Assembly: GCF_029892095.1 (NCBI RefSeq) | Contig: NZ_JARZAE010000004.1 | Location: 4,526,001-4,590,000, forward strand | Source: Kitasatospora sp. MAP12-44 | Lineage (GTDB): Bacteria; Actinomycetota; Actinomycetes; Streptomycetales; Streptomycetaceae | Direction of reading: 5' to 3' | DNA length: 64,000 bases | Shown: in pieces, positions 33,352-41,600 of the stretch | How positions within the stretch are numbered: position 1 is the first letter of the stretch | Layout of the letters: each line of letters opens with the position of its first letter | The notes under the pieces: model-generated | The model's database searches: none | Told to the model about the DNA's origin: nothing | The model's input: only the letters and a program-made list of their open reading frames with translations | Position numbers and translations under genes: made by a program

Positions 33352-33900
33352 GCGAAGCTGACCCCGCTGTTCGGCATCAACGACACCGCCCAGGTCATCA
33401 ACCCGGCCGCCGGGGCGCCCGCCGCGGCCCCGCTCGGCCTGACCGACCCCGACTCCAACCGCTGGGTCCCGGGCAAGGACGGCGGCACGCTGATCCAGGA
33501 CGCCCAGGCGGACAGCAAGTTGGTGTACGTGAGCGACCTGAACGCCAAGAAGCCGACGGTCCGTCAGCTCGACCTCACCAACGCCGTCACCCCCGCCGGT
33601 GGCGCGGCCACCCCGCAGCTCGACGACATCCTGCCGGTCGCCGGCTCCGGCGCCCTGTACGTGGTCGACCAGGGCAGCGGCGGCATCTACCAGGCCGAGC
33701 TGACCGGCGTGGCGCACGGCACGCTCTTCGCCTCCCAGCCCGCGCCCTCGTCCGGCGACCTGCCGAACAACCCGGCGCTCGCCGTGGTGGACCAGAAGAC
33801 GGGCGTGGTGACCCACCTGTCCGTCGGCGTGCAGCTCGCCAACCCGAAGGGCCTGCTCTTCATCCCCGCCGCCGGCAACCGCCACCACCAGGGCAACTGA
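33352..33900 (+). pseudogene. 3' fragment of a secreted, probably propeller-like protein gene
   Basis: About 182 codons with good third-position bias: AKLTPLFGINDTAQVINPAA, then LGLTDPDSNRWVPGKDGGTL, SKLVYVSDLNAKKPTVRQLD, DILPVAGSGALYVVDQGSGG and GVQLANPKGLLFIPAAGNRH. The repeated strand pattern and VVDQGSGGIYQAEL suggest a beta-propeller-like extracellular protein. There is no signal peptide, start codon or ribosome site at the left end; the frame runs back only into non-coding-like sequence. I read this as a gene that lost its 5' part where the accessory region ends. A strong terminator follows. Confidence 0.65.
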
Positions 33901-33928
33901 CGCCTCCGACGCGTCCGCGGCACCCGGT

Positions 33929-33969
33929 GGGCGCTGTTCCGAAGGCTGACAGCCTCCGGAACAGCGCCC
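33929..33969 (+). terminator. Long terminator hairpin after the truncated gene
   Basis: A 13-bp perfect outer stem (GGGCGCTGTTCCG and complement) is extended after one mismatch by 5 bp (AGGCT/AGCCT) around a GAC loop. Confidence 0.88.
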
Positions 33970-33970
33970 A

Positions 33971-34102
33971 TCGGCCGGTCGACAATGGGCATCCTGGTAC
34001 CCCCAAGCGATCAAAGAGGCGGACGCCAAGTACGCGGCCTACCTTGAAGCGCTCAAGCAGGAGAAACTGGACAACCAGCGGAAGGAAGGCAAGGGACGAT
34101 GA
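33971..34102 (+). pseudogene. 3' fragment of a HigB/RelE-type toxin gene
   Basis: Reading back from the TGA at 34100-34102, the frame encodes SAGRQWASWYPQAIKEADAK, then YAAYLEALKQEKLDNQRKEG and KGR. The W-x2-WY-x2-AI-x-EAD-x2-Y pattern is the C-terminal end of HigB/Gp49-type RelE-fold toxins. The first two thirds of the toxin, including the beta sheet, are missing; the fragment abuts the terminator hairpin of the previous gene. Its stop overlaps the antitoxin start (ATGA), the normal higBA layout. The toxin is therefore dead while the antitoxin is intact. Confidence 0.72.
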
Positions 34103-34404
34103 AGCTCGGTGGCATGGCCGATCTGACGGCCGATATCACTCCAGAACAGCGCGAGCGGATTGACGCGATTAAGCTGGGACTGGTCGACGCCGAGCGCGGG
34201 CATGAGCTTTCCGCCCTTCGTAAGTCCCAGGGCCTCACTCAGGCACAGGTCGCCGCCGCGATGGGTGTCACTCAGGGCCGGGTCAGCCAGATCGAGCGTG
34301 GTACCGCTCGTCTCGATACCGCCACTATGGCGGCGTACTTGCATGCCATCGGCGGTGAACTGACGATAATGGCCACGGTGGGCAAGCTCTCTGTGCGGCT
34401 GTAG
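34099..34404 (+). CDS. HigA-like XRE antitoxin, orphaned
   Basis: A 101-residue protein. An N-terminal ADITPEQRERIDAIKLGLVD region precedes an XRE helix-turn-helix (LSALRKSQGLTQAQVAAAMG, VTQGRVSQIERGTARLDTAT) and a beta-like end (LHAIGGELTIMATVG). This is the HigA layout in which antitoxin follows toxin. Its partner is reduced to a C-terminal fragment, so it now acts alone, if at all, as a DNA-binding protein. Overlaps the toxin remnant by 4 bp. Confidence 0.85.
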   Translation: MKLGGMADLTADITPEQRERIDAIKLGLVDAERGHELSALRKSQGLTQAQVAAAMGVTQGRVSQIERGTARLDTATMAAYLHAIGGELTIMATVGKLSVRL

Positions 34405-34457
34405 ATGTGGACTGGACAGCGAGGCGGCTGCGGCGTTCTCTCGCTTGGCGGCTTCGC

Positions 34458-34853
34458 TCAGCTGGTGGTGTCCTGTGGGTACCAGCGGAGTTCGACGGTG
34501 TTGCCGTCCGGGTCCTGGACGTAGACGGACGTTGCGTTGCCGCGTGCGCCGTAGCGGGTGGCGGGGCCGTCGAGAATGGTGAAGACGCCCGAGTCGATGA
34601 CCTCCTGCCAGTCCAGCGGCTCCACGGTGAGGCAGATGTGGTCGACGTTGGACTCGCCCCGCGGGCCGGCGACCAGGTCGATGATGGTCTCGGGGGTGAC
34701 CCGGACGGAGGGGAACGGGGCCTGGCCGGCCCGCCAGTCGGCGGCGCGTACGGGTTCCAGGCCGAGCAGGCCGGTGTAGAAGGCCAGGGAGCGTTCCACG
34801 TCCTCGACGTTGAGGACCAGGTGGTCGAGGGCCTTCACGCGCAGGATGCTCAT
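34458..34853 (-). CDS. VOC-family (glyoxalase/bleomycin resistance-like) protein
   Basis: A 131-residue protein of the vicinal oxygen chelate fold with two beta-alpha-beta-beta-beta halves: KALDHLVLNVEDVERSLAFY (metal His), SNVDHICLTVE, and the closing SVYVQDPDGNTVELRWYP (metal Glu). These enzymes bind a metal and act on oxygen-chelating substrates or sequester drugs. The substrate is unknown and the neighbours give no clue. It is divergent from the DoxX-like membrane gene. Confidence 0.88.
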   Translation of the reverse strand: MSILRVKALDHLVLNVEDVERSLAFYTGLLGLEPVRAADWRAGQAPFPSVRVTPETIIDLVAGPRGESNVDHICLTVEPLDWQEVIDSGVFTILDGPATRYGARGNATSVYVQDPDGNTVELRWYPQDTTS

Positions 34854-35007
34854 AGGATTCGCTACTCCGTGGGTTGCGGTCGGACTGGGTGACGCCTTCT
34901 ACGATCGGCTGGGTGGACGCTGCGATCAAGGCTTCTGCGACCCGTCCTGCGACGGGCGGCGGCCTGTGATGTCGCCCGCTAGCTCTCAACCAGGGGGAAA
35001 TCCAACC

Positions 35008-35379
35008 GTGTTCGCTCTCGCCGTCGCCGTCACCGCCCTGTTGCTGCTCGAAGTCCTGCCGTCGGCGGTCGTCGCGCTGCCACGGGCCAGGGTCGGCCTG
35101 GCCCGGCTTGACGAGCTGACCCGACTCGGGGTGTTGGAGGGCCGCAAGCTCTGGGTGGTCTCGCTGCTGGGCGTCTGCCACTCGCTCGCCGCCGTCGGCG
35201 TCCTGGTAGGGCTGAGCCGGCCGTCGGTCGGGGTGGCCGGGGCGGCCCTCGAACTGGCCGTCTTCCTCTGGGTGCTCTCGCGCCAACTGCGCTTCGGTGA
35301 CCGCGGCCGCGCCCTCTTCGCGTACAGCCTCTTCTCGGCCATGGCCCTCGCCGTCCTCGTCGTCGACGCCCTGCGCTGA
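35008..35379 (+). CDS. Four-segment integral membrane protein (DoxX-like)
   Basis: About 123 residues with four hydrophobic segments (VFALAVAVTALLLLEVLPSA, LWVVSLLGVCHSLAAVGVLV, VAGAALELAVFLWVLS, ALFAYSLFSAMALAVLVVDA). Size and topology are like small DoxX-type proteins; family membership is a guess. GTG 35008 is chosen because AGGGGG lies 10 nt upstream; ATG 34969 in the same frame is an alternative. Unknown function. Confidence 0.65.
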   Translation: MFALAVAVTALLLLEVLPSAVVALPRARVGLARLDELTRLGVLEGRKLWVVSLLGVCHSLAAVGVLVGLSRPSVGVAGAALELAVFLWVLSRQLRFGDRGRALFAYSLFSAMALAVLVVDALR

Positions 35380-35447
35380 CTCCCTGCGCTGATTCCGAGG
35401 CTGGTAAACGACTTCTGCTGCCGGTGGTGGTGCGTCAGGATGCCGGT

Positions 35448-37109
35448 ATGGCAGATGAAACGACCACCTCGCGCAGCATCGCCGACGGCTACCTCGACCA
35501 GGTGGTCGCCCTGGACCCCTTGCTCGCCACCAGGTTGGGGGTGTGTCCGGGGGACGAGCGGCAGGTGGACCTCTCGCCGGAGGGGTTCGAGGCTCGGGCC
35601 GGGCTGGCGCGGGCGGCGCTCGGCGCGCTGGACGCGGTGGCGGGCGCGGGCGCGGACGCCGACGGGTGCGGGCGGCTGCTGCGGGAGCGGCTGGAGGCGG
35701 AGCTGGCCGGGCACGAGGCCGGCGACCACCTGCGGCAGCTGCGGAATATCGCCTCGCCGGTGCAGTCGGTGCGGGAGATCTTCACCCTGATGCCGACGGC
35801 CACCGAGGACGACTGGGCGACGGTGGCCGGCCGTCTGCGCAACGTGGCCGGGGCGCTGGGCGGTTATCGGACGACGCTGGGCGAGGGGATGGCGCGCGGA
35901 CTGCTCGCCGCGCCCCGGCAGGCGGCCGCGGTGGCGGAGCAGTTGGAGGCATGGACCAGCGGAGCGGGTTGGTTCGCGGACTTCACCGCAGGCGGGCCCG
36001 AGCGGCTGCGGCCGGAGCTGGAAGCGGCTGCGCGCCAGGCGACCGCCGCGGTGGCCGGGTTCCGCGACTGGCTGCGTGAGTGCTACCTCCCGGCGGCCGA
36101 GGGCACCGCGGACGGCGTGGGCCGCGAGCGCTACCTGCGGGCCGCCCGCCAGCTCACCGGCGCGGACCTGGACCTGGACGAGGCGTACGGCTGGGCCTGG
36201 AGCGAGTTCCACCGGATGAACGCCGAGATGCGGGCGGAGGCCGAGCGGGTGCTGCCCGGCGCGGGCCCGCTCGCCGCGATGCACCACCTCGACGCGCACG
36301 GCCACGCGGTCAAGGGCGAGGAGGGCATCCGGGCCTGGCTGCAGCAGCTGATGGACGAGGCGATCGAGGCGCTCGACGGCCGGCACTTCGACATCGCCGG
36401 GCCGATCCGTGCCGTCGAGTCGTGCATCGCCCCGCCGGGCAGCGCCGCAGCGCCGTACTACTCAAGCCCCAGCCTGGACTTCAGCCGGCCGGGCCGCACC
36501 TACCTGCCGACGCTGGGCCGGGAGGCCTTCCCGACCTGGCAGCTGGTCAGCACCTGGTACCACGAGGGCGTGCCCGGCCATCACCTCCAGCTCGCCCAGT
36601 GGAACCTGGTCGCCGACCGGCTCAGCCGCTACCAGGTGAGCCTGGGCAAGGTCAGCGCCAACGTCGAGGGCTGGGCGCTGTATGCCGAGCGGCTGATGGA
36701 CGACCTGGGCTTCTTCGCCGAACCGGCCCATCGGCTGGGCTTCCTGGACGAGCAGATGCTGCGCACCATCCGGGTGATCATCGACATCGGCATGCACCTG
36801 GGCCTGGCCGTCCCGGCGGACTCCGGTTTCCACCCGGGCGAGCGCTGGACTCCGGCGCTGGCCGCGGAGTTCCTGGCGACCTACAACGGCAGCCCGGCCG
36901 AGCTGCGGTCCAGCGAGATCGACCGCTACCTCGGCTGGCCGGGCCAGGCGATCGGCTACAAGCTCGGCGAACGCGCCTGGCTGCAGGGCCGGGAGGCCGC
37001 CCGGCGCCGCCAGGGCGCCGCGTTCGACCTCAAGTCCTGGCACATGAAGGTGCTTTCGCAGGGCTCCTTCGGCCTGGACGACCTGGCCGGCAACCTCGCC
37101 GGACTGTAG
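35448..37109 (+). CDS. DUF885-family metal-dependent hydrolase
   Basis: A 553-residue cytoplasmic protein. The zinc-binding motif is WYHEGVPGHHLQLAQW (HExxxHH region, about residues 365-380). Other family landmarks are YYSSPSLDFSRPGRTYLPTL, LYAERLMDDLGFF and MLRTIRVIIDIGMHLGLAVP, plus the end GYKLGERAWLQGREAARRRQ. DUF885 proteins resemble thermolysin-like (M32-type) metallopeptidases; the substrate is unknown. ATG 35448 (MADETTTSR) is taken as the start because the family begins there; an ATG 8 codons upstream is possible. Confidence 0.88.
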   Translation: MADETTTSRSIADGYLDQVVALDPLLATRLGVCPGDERQVDLSPEGFEARAGLARAALGALDAVAGAGADADGCGRLLRERLEAELAGHEAGDHLRQLRNIASPVQSVREIFTLMPTATEDDWATVAGRLRNVAGALGGYRTTLGEGMARGLLAAPRQAAAVAEQLEAWTSGAGWFADFTAGGPERLRPELEAAARQATAAVAGFRDWLRECYLPAAEGTADGVGRERYLRAARQLTGADLDLDEAYGWAWSEFHRMNAEMRAEAERVLPGAGPLAAMHHLDAHGHAVKGEEGIRAWLQQLMDEAIEALDGRHFDIAGPIRAVESCIAPPGSAAAPYYSSPSLDFSRPGRTYLPTLGREAFPTWQLVSTWYHEGVPGHHLQLAQWNLVADRLSRYQVSLGKVSANVEGWALYAERLMDDLGFFAEPAHRLGFLDEQMLRTIRVIIDIGMHLGLAVPADSGFHPGERWTPALAAEFLATYNGSPAELRSSEIDRYLGWPGQAIGYKLGERAWLQGREAARRRQGAAFDLKSWHMKVLSQGSFGLDDLAGNLAGL

Positions 37110-37193
37110 CCGCGTCGGAGCGGGCCGGTAGCGGGCCGGTAGCGGGCCTGGAACGCGGGCTTCCCCGGCGGTGCGCCGCCCGGCGCACATAGG

Positions 37194-37640
37194 GTGTCGG
37201 TCGTGGAGCTGACCATGATGGACATCGCGCCGGGCGACCGCGCGCTGCAGAGCGACGTCGCGCCGCTGATCCGCTCACTGCGGCCGGGGCTGAGCCCGGC
37301 CGGCTTCGCCGCGTTCGCCGCGGAGGCGTACGGCCAGGGGCTGGTGTTCACGGCGGCCTACGACGAGCGCGGGCGCTGCGTGGCGGTGGCCGGGCACCGG
37401 ATGCTGGCCACCAGCCGCGGCCGGGTGCTGTTCATCGACGACCTGGTCACCGACCCGCAGGTCCGCTCCGGCGGGATCGGCAGCAGGCTGCTGGCGGAGC
37501 TGGAGGCCCGCGCGCGGGAGTCCGGGTGCGTCCGGGTCGAGCTGGACTCCGGGGTGTCCAACCACGGGGCGCACCGTTTCTACCACGCACGGCGGATGGC
37601 GATCGTCGCGCTGCACTTCGCGCACGACCTGGGTCATTAG
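37194..37640 (+). CDS. GNAT-family N-acetyltransferase
   Basis: A 148-residue GNAT-fold protein. The acetyl-CoA pyrophosphate loop is seen as VTDPQVRSGGIGSRLLAELE (Q/R-x2-G-x-G/A pattern), preceded by the strand VLFIDDL and followed by CVRVELDSGVSNHGAHRFYH. It transfers an acetyl group from acetyl-CoA to an amine; the substrate is unknown. Start GTG 37194 or GTG 37203. It is convergent with the membrane protein gene downstream. Confidence 0.85.
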   Translation: MSVVELTMMDIAPGDRALQSDVAPLIRSLRPGLSPAGFAAFAAEAYGQGLVFTAAYDERGRCVAVAGHRMLATSRGRVLFIDDLVTDPQVRSGGIGSRLLAELEARARESGCVRVELDSGVSNHGAHRFYHARRMAIVALHFAHDLGH

Positions 37641-37659
37641 GCCGGTCGGTGCTGGCGCG

Positions 37660-38586
37660 TCAGACCTCGTCCGGGCCGGTGAAGCCCGGTGGGCTGTAAC
37701 CGGGGCTGCTGAACTCGGCGGTGCGCGGCTCGAGGCCCTGCGGGTCGGTCACTCCCTCGCTGCCGGGGCTGGAGAAGCCGGGGCTGCTGAACGTCGCGCT
37801 GCTGTAGCCGGGGCTGCTGAACTCCGGCCCGCCGCCTGGACCAGAACGCCCGCCTGGACCAGAACGCCCGCCCGGACCAGAACGCTCGCCCGGGCGCGGC
37901 GCGAGGGCGGGCGAGGAGTCCAGGTTGGCCAGCAGGTACGGCAGCAGCCCGCGCTCCCGCAGCGCGAGCAGCCAGGCGGCCCGCGCCTCCGCCACCCCGG
38001 CACGCAGTTCGGGGTCCTCGCCTGCGGGGCCGGCCGAGCCGTCCCGCAGCGCGGTGAGCACCAGCCCGACCAGCCCGATCAGCAGCGAGGCGGCGGCCAC
38101 CGAGGCGGCGGCCCAGCCGGAGAGCAGCACCGAGCGGCCGTAGGCGAGCTTGGGGTCGGCGGTGGTCAGCGCGTAGCCGAGGATCAGCAGGACGATCGCC
38201 GCGCCGGCCGAGAGGATCGGCACCAGCACGGTGAGCACCGGCCACAGCCCGCCGCCGCCGGGGGAGCTGAGCTGGGCGAGCAGCTCGCCGGTGGTCTGCG
38301 GCCGCGGCCGCCCGCCACCGCCGGGCCGGTCGGTCGTCACTGAGTGGAACTGGCGCGGGCCGCCCGCGAGGTCGTCCCGCAGGCCCGCGTAGTGCAGGTA
38401 CTCGTCGAGTGCCGCCTCGGCGATCGCGTCCTGGTCGAACAGTGCCTTGGTGCGCAGTTGTTCGGCGGTCAGGCCGGTATCGCGTTCTCGCAGGGCGGCG
38501 AGGATCGTGCTGTCGCGCAGTGCCTCGTCGAGGGCCCGGCCGAAGTCCGGCCGGTCCTCGGCGCGCAGGTGCGGGGCGTGGTTCAT
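37660..38586 (-). CDS. Two-segment membrane protein with SGPGGR and FSSPG repeats at the C-terminus
   Basis: A 308-residue protein. The N-terminal soluble helical part (FGRALDEALRDSTILAALRE, LRTKALFDQDAIAEAALDEY) is followed by two transmembrane segments (LTVLVPILSAGAAIVLLILG and SGWAAASVAAASLLIGLVGL). A cytoplasmic-looking helical region follows, then a low-complexity tail with SGPGGR three times and FSSPGY/FSSPGF several times. The tail is rich in Ser/Pro/Gly and aromatic residues; it could be a flexible binding or phosphorylation tail. I recall similar streptomycete proteins without function. Confidence 0.75.
   Translation of the reverse strand: MNHAPHLRAEDRPDFGRALDEALRDSTILAALRERDTGLTAEQLRTKALFDQDAIAEAALDEYLHYAGLRDDLAGGPRQFHSVTTDRPGGGGRPRPQTTGELLAQLSSPGGGGLWPVLTVLVPILSAGAAIVLLILGYALTTADPKLAYGRSVLLSGWAAASVAAASLLIGLVGLVLTALRDGSAGPAGEDPELRAGVAEARAAWLLALRERGLLPYLLANLDSSPALAPRPGERSGPGGRSGPGGRSGPGGGPEFSSPGYSSATFSSPGFSSPGSEGVTDPQGLEPRTAEFSSPGYSPPGFTGPDEV
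37833..37886. repeat. Tandem 18-bp repeat, three copies, in the membrane-protein tail
   Basis: Three units of CGCCTGGACCAGAACGCC (the third with two changes) encode the RSGPGG repeats on the minus strand. Slippage could change copy number. Confidence 0.85.
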
Positions 38587-38771
38587 GACTACCCCGTTCG
38601 CTCCGTCAGGGAGGTGGACGGCCACCGGCAGGCGCGGGCGGCGGCCGACACGGGCGGGCGCGGACGCCTGGGGTGGGTCCCTCGATGGTAGGGGCCGGGG
38701 GGCGGGTGCTGACAGCCCGTTTCCGGAAATTCGACCGCGCAGCAGGTCAACAGGGCCGCCCGGCCCGCCGG

Positions 38772-39950
38772 TCAGTCCAGCGGCAGCCGGGCCACCAGCA
38801 GCCGGCCCTCCATGGTGACCCCGCCGTCCATCGCGACGGCCAGCTCGTCCGCATAGATGTACGGCCCGGGCACGTACGGGCGCTCGCCGCTGTCGTTGTT
38901 GGCCTCGCCGGTGAGGTACGGGATCGGGCTGTGCCCGTGCACCACCCGGTGCCCGCCGTAGGTCCCGAGCAGCTCGCCGGCAGCCACCGGACCGCCCGGG
39001 CCGCGGAACGCGAAGCGCTTGGTGAACCGCCGGAAGGCGTCCCACCACTCGTCAGCGCCCTCGTCGGCGAGCAGGTCGTGGACGGCGTCGTTGACCTCGT
39101 CGATGGACGCGCCGTACTCCAGGTACGACGTGGTGTCCGAGTGCAGCAGCAGGTGGTCGTCCTCCAGCGCGATCGCGGGCAGCCGGGAGAGCCAGCTGAT
39201 GTGGTGGCCCTCCAGGCGCTCCAGGTCGTGCTGCTGGCCGCCGTTGAGCAGCCAGGCGGCGCGGAACGAGGCGGTCCCGGCGGTGGACTGGACGGGCTCG
39301 TCGCCGTAGCGGTGGGCGCCCAGGAAGAGCAGTTCGTGATTGCCCATCAGGGCCCGGCAGTACCCGCCGGCGGCGGCGGCCTCGGCGGCCAGCTGCATCA
39401 CCAGGTCGATCACACCGATGCCGTCAGGCCCGCGGTCGGTGAAGTCGCCGAGGAACCAGACCCGGGCGCGGCCGGCCGACCAGTGGCTCTCGGCGTCGAT
39501 CAGGCCCTGCCGGTGCAGCTCGGCGCGCAGCTCGTCGAGGTAGCCGTGCACGTCGCCGACCACGTAGAGCGGGCCGATCGGGCCCGGCTCCTCGACCGGC
39601 TGGTAGGGGACCGCGTAGGGGTTGTCCTCGGTCAGCGGCGGACCCAGCTCGATGGTCGGCGGGTCGTCGTGGTCCATCGCGCGGTCCATAGAGTGGCCCT
39701 GGGAGGCCTGGGAGGGCTCCTGCGGTGCCTCGTGCCCGGCCACCGGCCAGTGCTGCTCCAGGTAGCGCGCGCCACCGTACCCGCTGTAGGTGGCGTCGTT
39801 CCCGCCGGCCTGCTCGCCGGGCGAAACCTGGTACTCCTGCTGGGGATTGGGCTCGTGATACGAACCGTACGGAAGCACGTCGAGGTCCTGGTGCGGGTGG
39901 GGGCCTGAGTGGGGCAGTTCAGGCCCGGGGAAGCGGTCCTCGGGTGTCAT
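38772..39950 (-). CDS. Calcineurin-like metallophosphoesterase with disordered N-terminus
   Basis: A 392-residue protein. The first ~125 residues are low-complexity (Pro/Gln/Glu/His-rich). The phosphoesterase domain has all motifs in order: YVVGDVHGYLDE, FLGDFTDRGPDGIG, ALMGNHELLFLGA, LLLHSDT and VVHGHSPIPYL. It resembles PPP-type serine/threonine phosphatases and bis(nucleosyl)tetraphosphatases of the ApaH type. The substrate is open. Start 39950 (MTPEDRFPGP) is preferred over an in-frame ATG 18 codons upstream on the basis of coding bias. Confidence 0.9.
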   Translation of the reverse strand: MTPEDRFPGPELPHSGPHPHQDLDVLPYGSYHEPNPQQEYQVSPGEQAGGNDATYSGYGGARYLEQHWPVAGHEAPQEPSQASQGHSMDRAMDHDDPPTIELGPPLTEDNPYAVPYQPVEEPGPIGPLYVVGDVHGYLDELRAELHRQGLIDAESHWSAGRARVWFLGDFTDRGPDGIGVIDLVMQLAAEAAAAGGYCRALMGNHELLFLGAHRYGDEPVQSTAGTASFRAAWLLNGGQQHDLERLEGHHISWLSRLPAIALEDDHLLLHSDTTSYLEYGASIDEVNDAVHDLLADEGADEWWDAFRRFTKRFAFRGPGGPVAAGELLGTYGGHRVVHGHSPIPYLTGEANNDSGERPYVPGPYIYADELAVAMDGGVTMEGRLLVARLPLD

Positions 39951-40076
39951 TCGCCCATCATAGGAAGACCGCTCTCCCGTCGTCCTCACCCGGTGGGTAT
40001 CCAATCTGTACGAACGTGCCCCGCCGGGCCCCGCCGAGTGGTCGGGACCACTCGGCGGGAGGGTCGGATCGACGCC

Positions 40077-41234
40077 CTAGACCTCGCCCGGCGGGCGCGG
40101 TGGGCTGACGGTGGTTCGGGGGCTGCGCCGCTGTGAGGAGGCCCGGACGATCAGTTCGGTGGGCATCAGGGTGCCGGGCGGCGGTCCGGTCCCGGCGGTC
40201 CGGTAGCGCGGCGGGAAGAGTCTGGCGATGTCGACCCCGGTGCCCGAGTCGACCCCCTCGATCGCGTCGATCAGCAGGTTGACGACGGTGGTTCCGATCC
40301 GGCGCGGTTTGAGCGAGAGGGTGGTGATCGGCGGCTCGGTGCCGGCGTAGACGTCGCTCTCGCTGCAGCAGACCAGCAGCAGGTCCTCGGGGACCCGCAG
40401 GCCGTAGCGGCGCGCGGCGGCGAGCAGGTCGGTGCCGTTGGGGTCGAAGAGCCCGTAGACGGCGTCCGGCCGGTCGGGGCGGGCGAGCAGCCGGTCGGCG
40501 GCGACCGCGCCGGCGGCCGGATCGTGCGCGGGGTAGGCCTCGTACACCGGCTCCTGGCCAACCCGGTCGCACCAGCCGAGGTAGGCGTCGGTGGAGAGCC
40601 GGGTGTAGGTGTCGGTGCTGGTGCCGGTGAGCAGGCCGATCCGGCGGGCGCCGGCCTCGCTGAGGTGTTCCAGGATGCCGAGCACGGCGGCCTCGTGGTC
40701 GTTGTCGACCCAGGCGGTGACCGGGCAGTTGCCCGGTTTGCCGTCGCTGACCACCGGCACGCCGGATCGGTACAGCTCGCTGACCAGGGGGTCCTGGTCG
40801 GCGGGGTCGATCACCACGGTGCCGTCCAGCGCGACGTTGCTCCACACGTCGTGCCGGGAGGAGGCGGGCAGTACGACCAGCGCGTAGCCGCGGCCCAGCG
40901 CCGCGCTGGTGGCCGCGCGGGCCATTTCGGCGAAGTAGGCGAACTCGGTGAAGGTGAACGGCTCCTCGCCGTAGGTGGTGACGGTCAGTCCGATCAGTCC
41001 GGACCGGCCGGTGCGCAGCGTCCGGGCGGCGGCGGACGGCCGGTAGCCGAGGCGCTCGGCGACCTCGCGCACCCGGCTGCGGGTTTCGTCGGGCAGGCGG
41101 CCCTTCCCGTTCAGGGCGTCGGAGACGGTGGTGATGGACACTCCGGCGGCTGCTGCCACGTCCCGGATGCCGGCCCGCTCCAGACGTCGTGAGGTGGTGG
41201 GTCGCCGACCGCTCTGGTTGGCTGCTGCTGTCAT
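40077..41234 (-). CDS. LacI-family transcriptional regulator
   Basis: A 385-residue protein. The N-terminal LacI helix-turn-helix and hinge (GIRDVAAAAGVSITTVSDAL, NGKGRLPDETRSRVREVAER, LGYRPSAAARTLRTGRS) is followed by a periplasmic-binding-like effector domain (GLIGLTVTTYG, TVVIDPADQDPLVSEL, GARRIGLLTGTSTDTYTRLS, AVYGLFDPNGTDLLAAARRY). A sugar or similar ligand would control DNA binding. It diverges from the HisC-type gene across a 366-bp region. The C-terminus has an Arg/Pro-rich extension (SSQRRSPRTTVSPPRPPGEV). Confidence 0.9.
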   Translation of the reverse strand: MTAAANQSGRRPTTSRRLERAGIRDVAAAAGVSITTVSDALNGKGRLPDETRSRVREVAERLGYRPSAAARTLRTGRSGLIGLTVTTYGEEPFTFTEFAYFAEMARAATSAALGRGYALVVLPASSRHDVWSNVALDGTVVIDPADQDPLVSELYRSGVPVVSDGKPGNCPVTAWVDNDHEAAVLGILEHLSEAGARRIGLLTGTSTDTYTRLSTDAYLGWCDRVGQEPVYEAYPAHDPAAGAVAADRLLARPDRPDAVYGLFDPNGTDLLAAARRYGLRVPEDLLLVCCSESDVYAGTEPPITTLSLKPRRIGTTVVNLLIDAIEGVDSGTGVDIARLFPPRYRTAGTGPPPGTLMPTELIVRASSQRRSPRTTVSPPRPPGEV

Positions 41235-41600
41235 GGCGGACCGATCGTATGGCGCTGCGGCGCATCGCGGGACCAGGCCTCGGATCGGGGGTGAAGAACC
41301 GTTTCTGCACGCCCGGAGCCCGTGACGGTCCTGGGAACGAGGGTCTGATTTCGGCCGATTACCTCTGACATGTGCCATAGGAACGGGACACAATGGCTGA
41401 TCCGCGTCGGTAACCCGACAGCACATCTCACCCCTACGAGTGAGCGCGCTCGGTATCGTTCTTGGCACCCGACCGGGGAGAACCGTCGCGTGCCGCGCCC
41501 GGCGCACACCACCGCGTCGGGGCGCGCACCCGGCACCGGGGCCACGCCCCGCCGGGCCGGTGCACAGCACCGGCTCCGACAGACGAAGGAGAGCACCACC
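41235..41600. other. 366-bp divergent promoter region between the LacI and HisC-type genes
   Basis: No coding frame with gene-like bias was seen. It must hold both promoters. The part around 41345-41430 is A/T-richer (for example GATTACCTCTGACATGTGCC). I could not identify a clear LacI-type palindrome. Confidence 0.5.
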
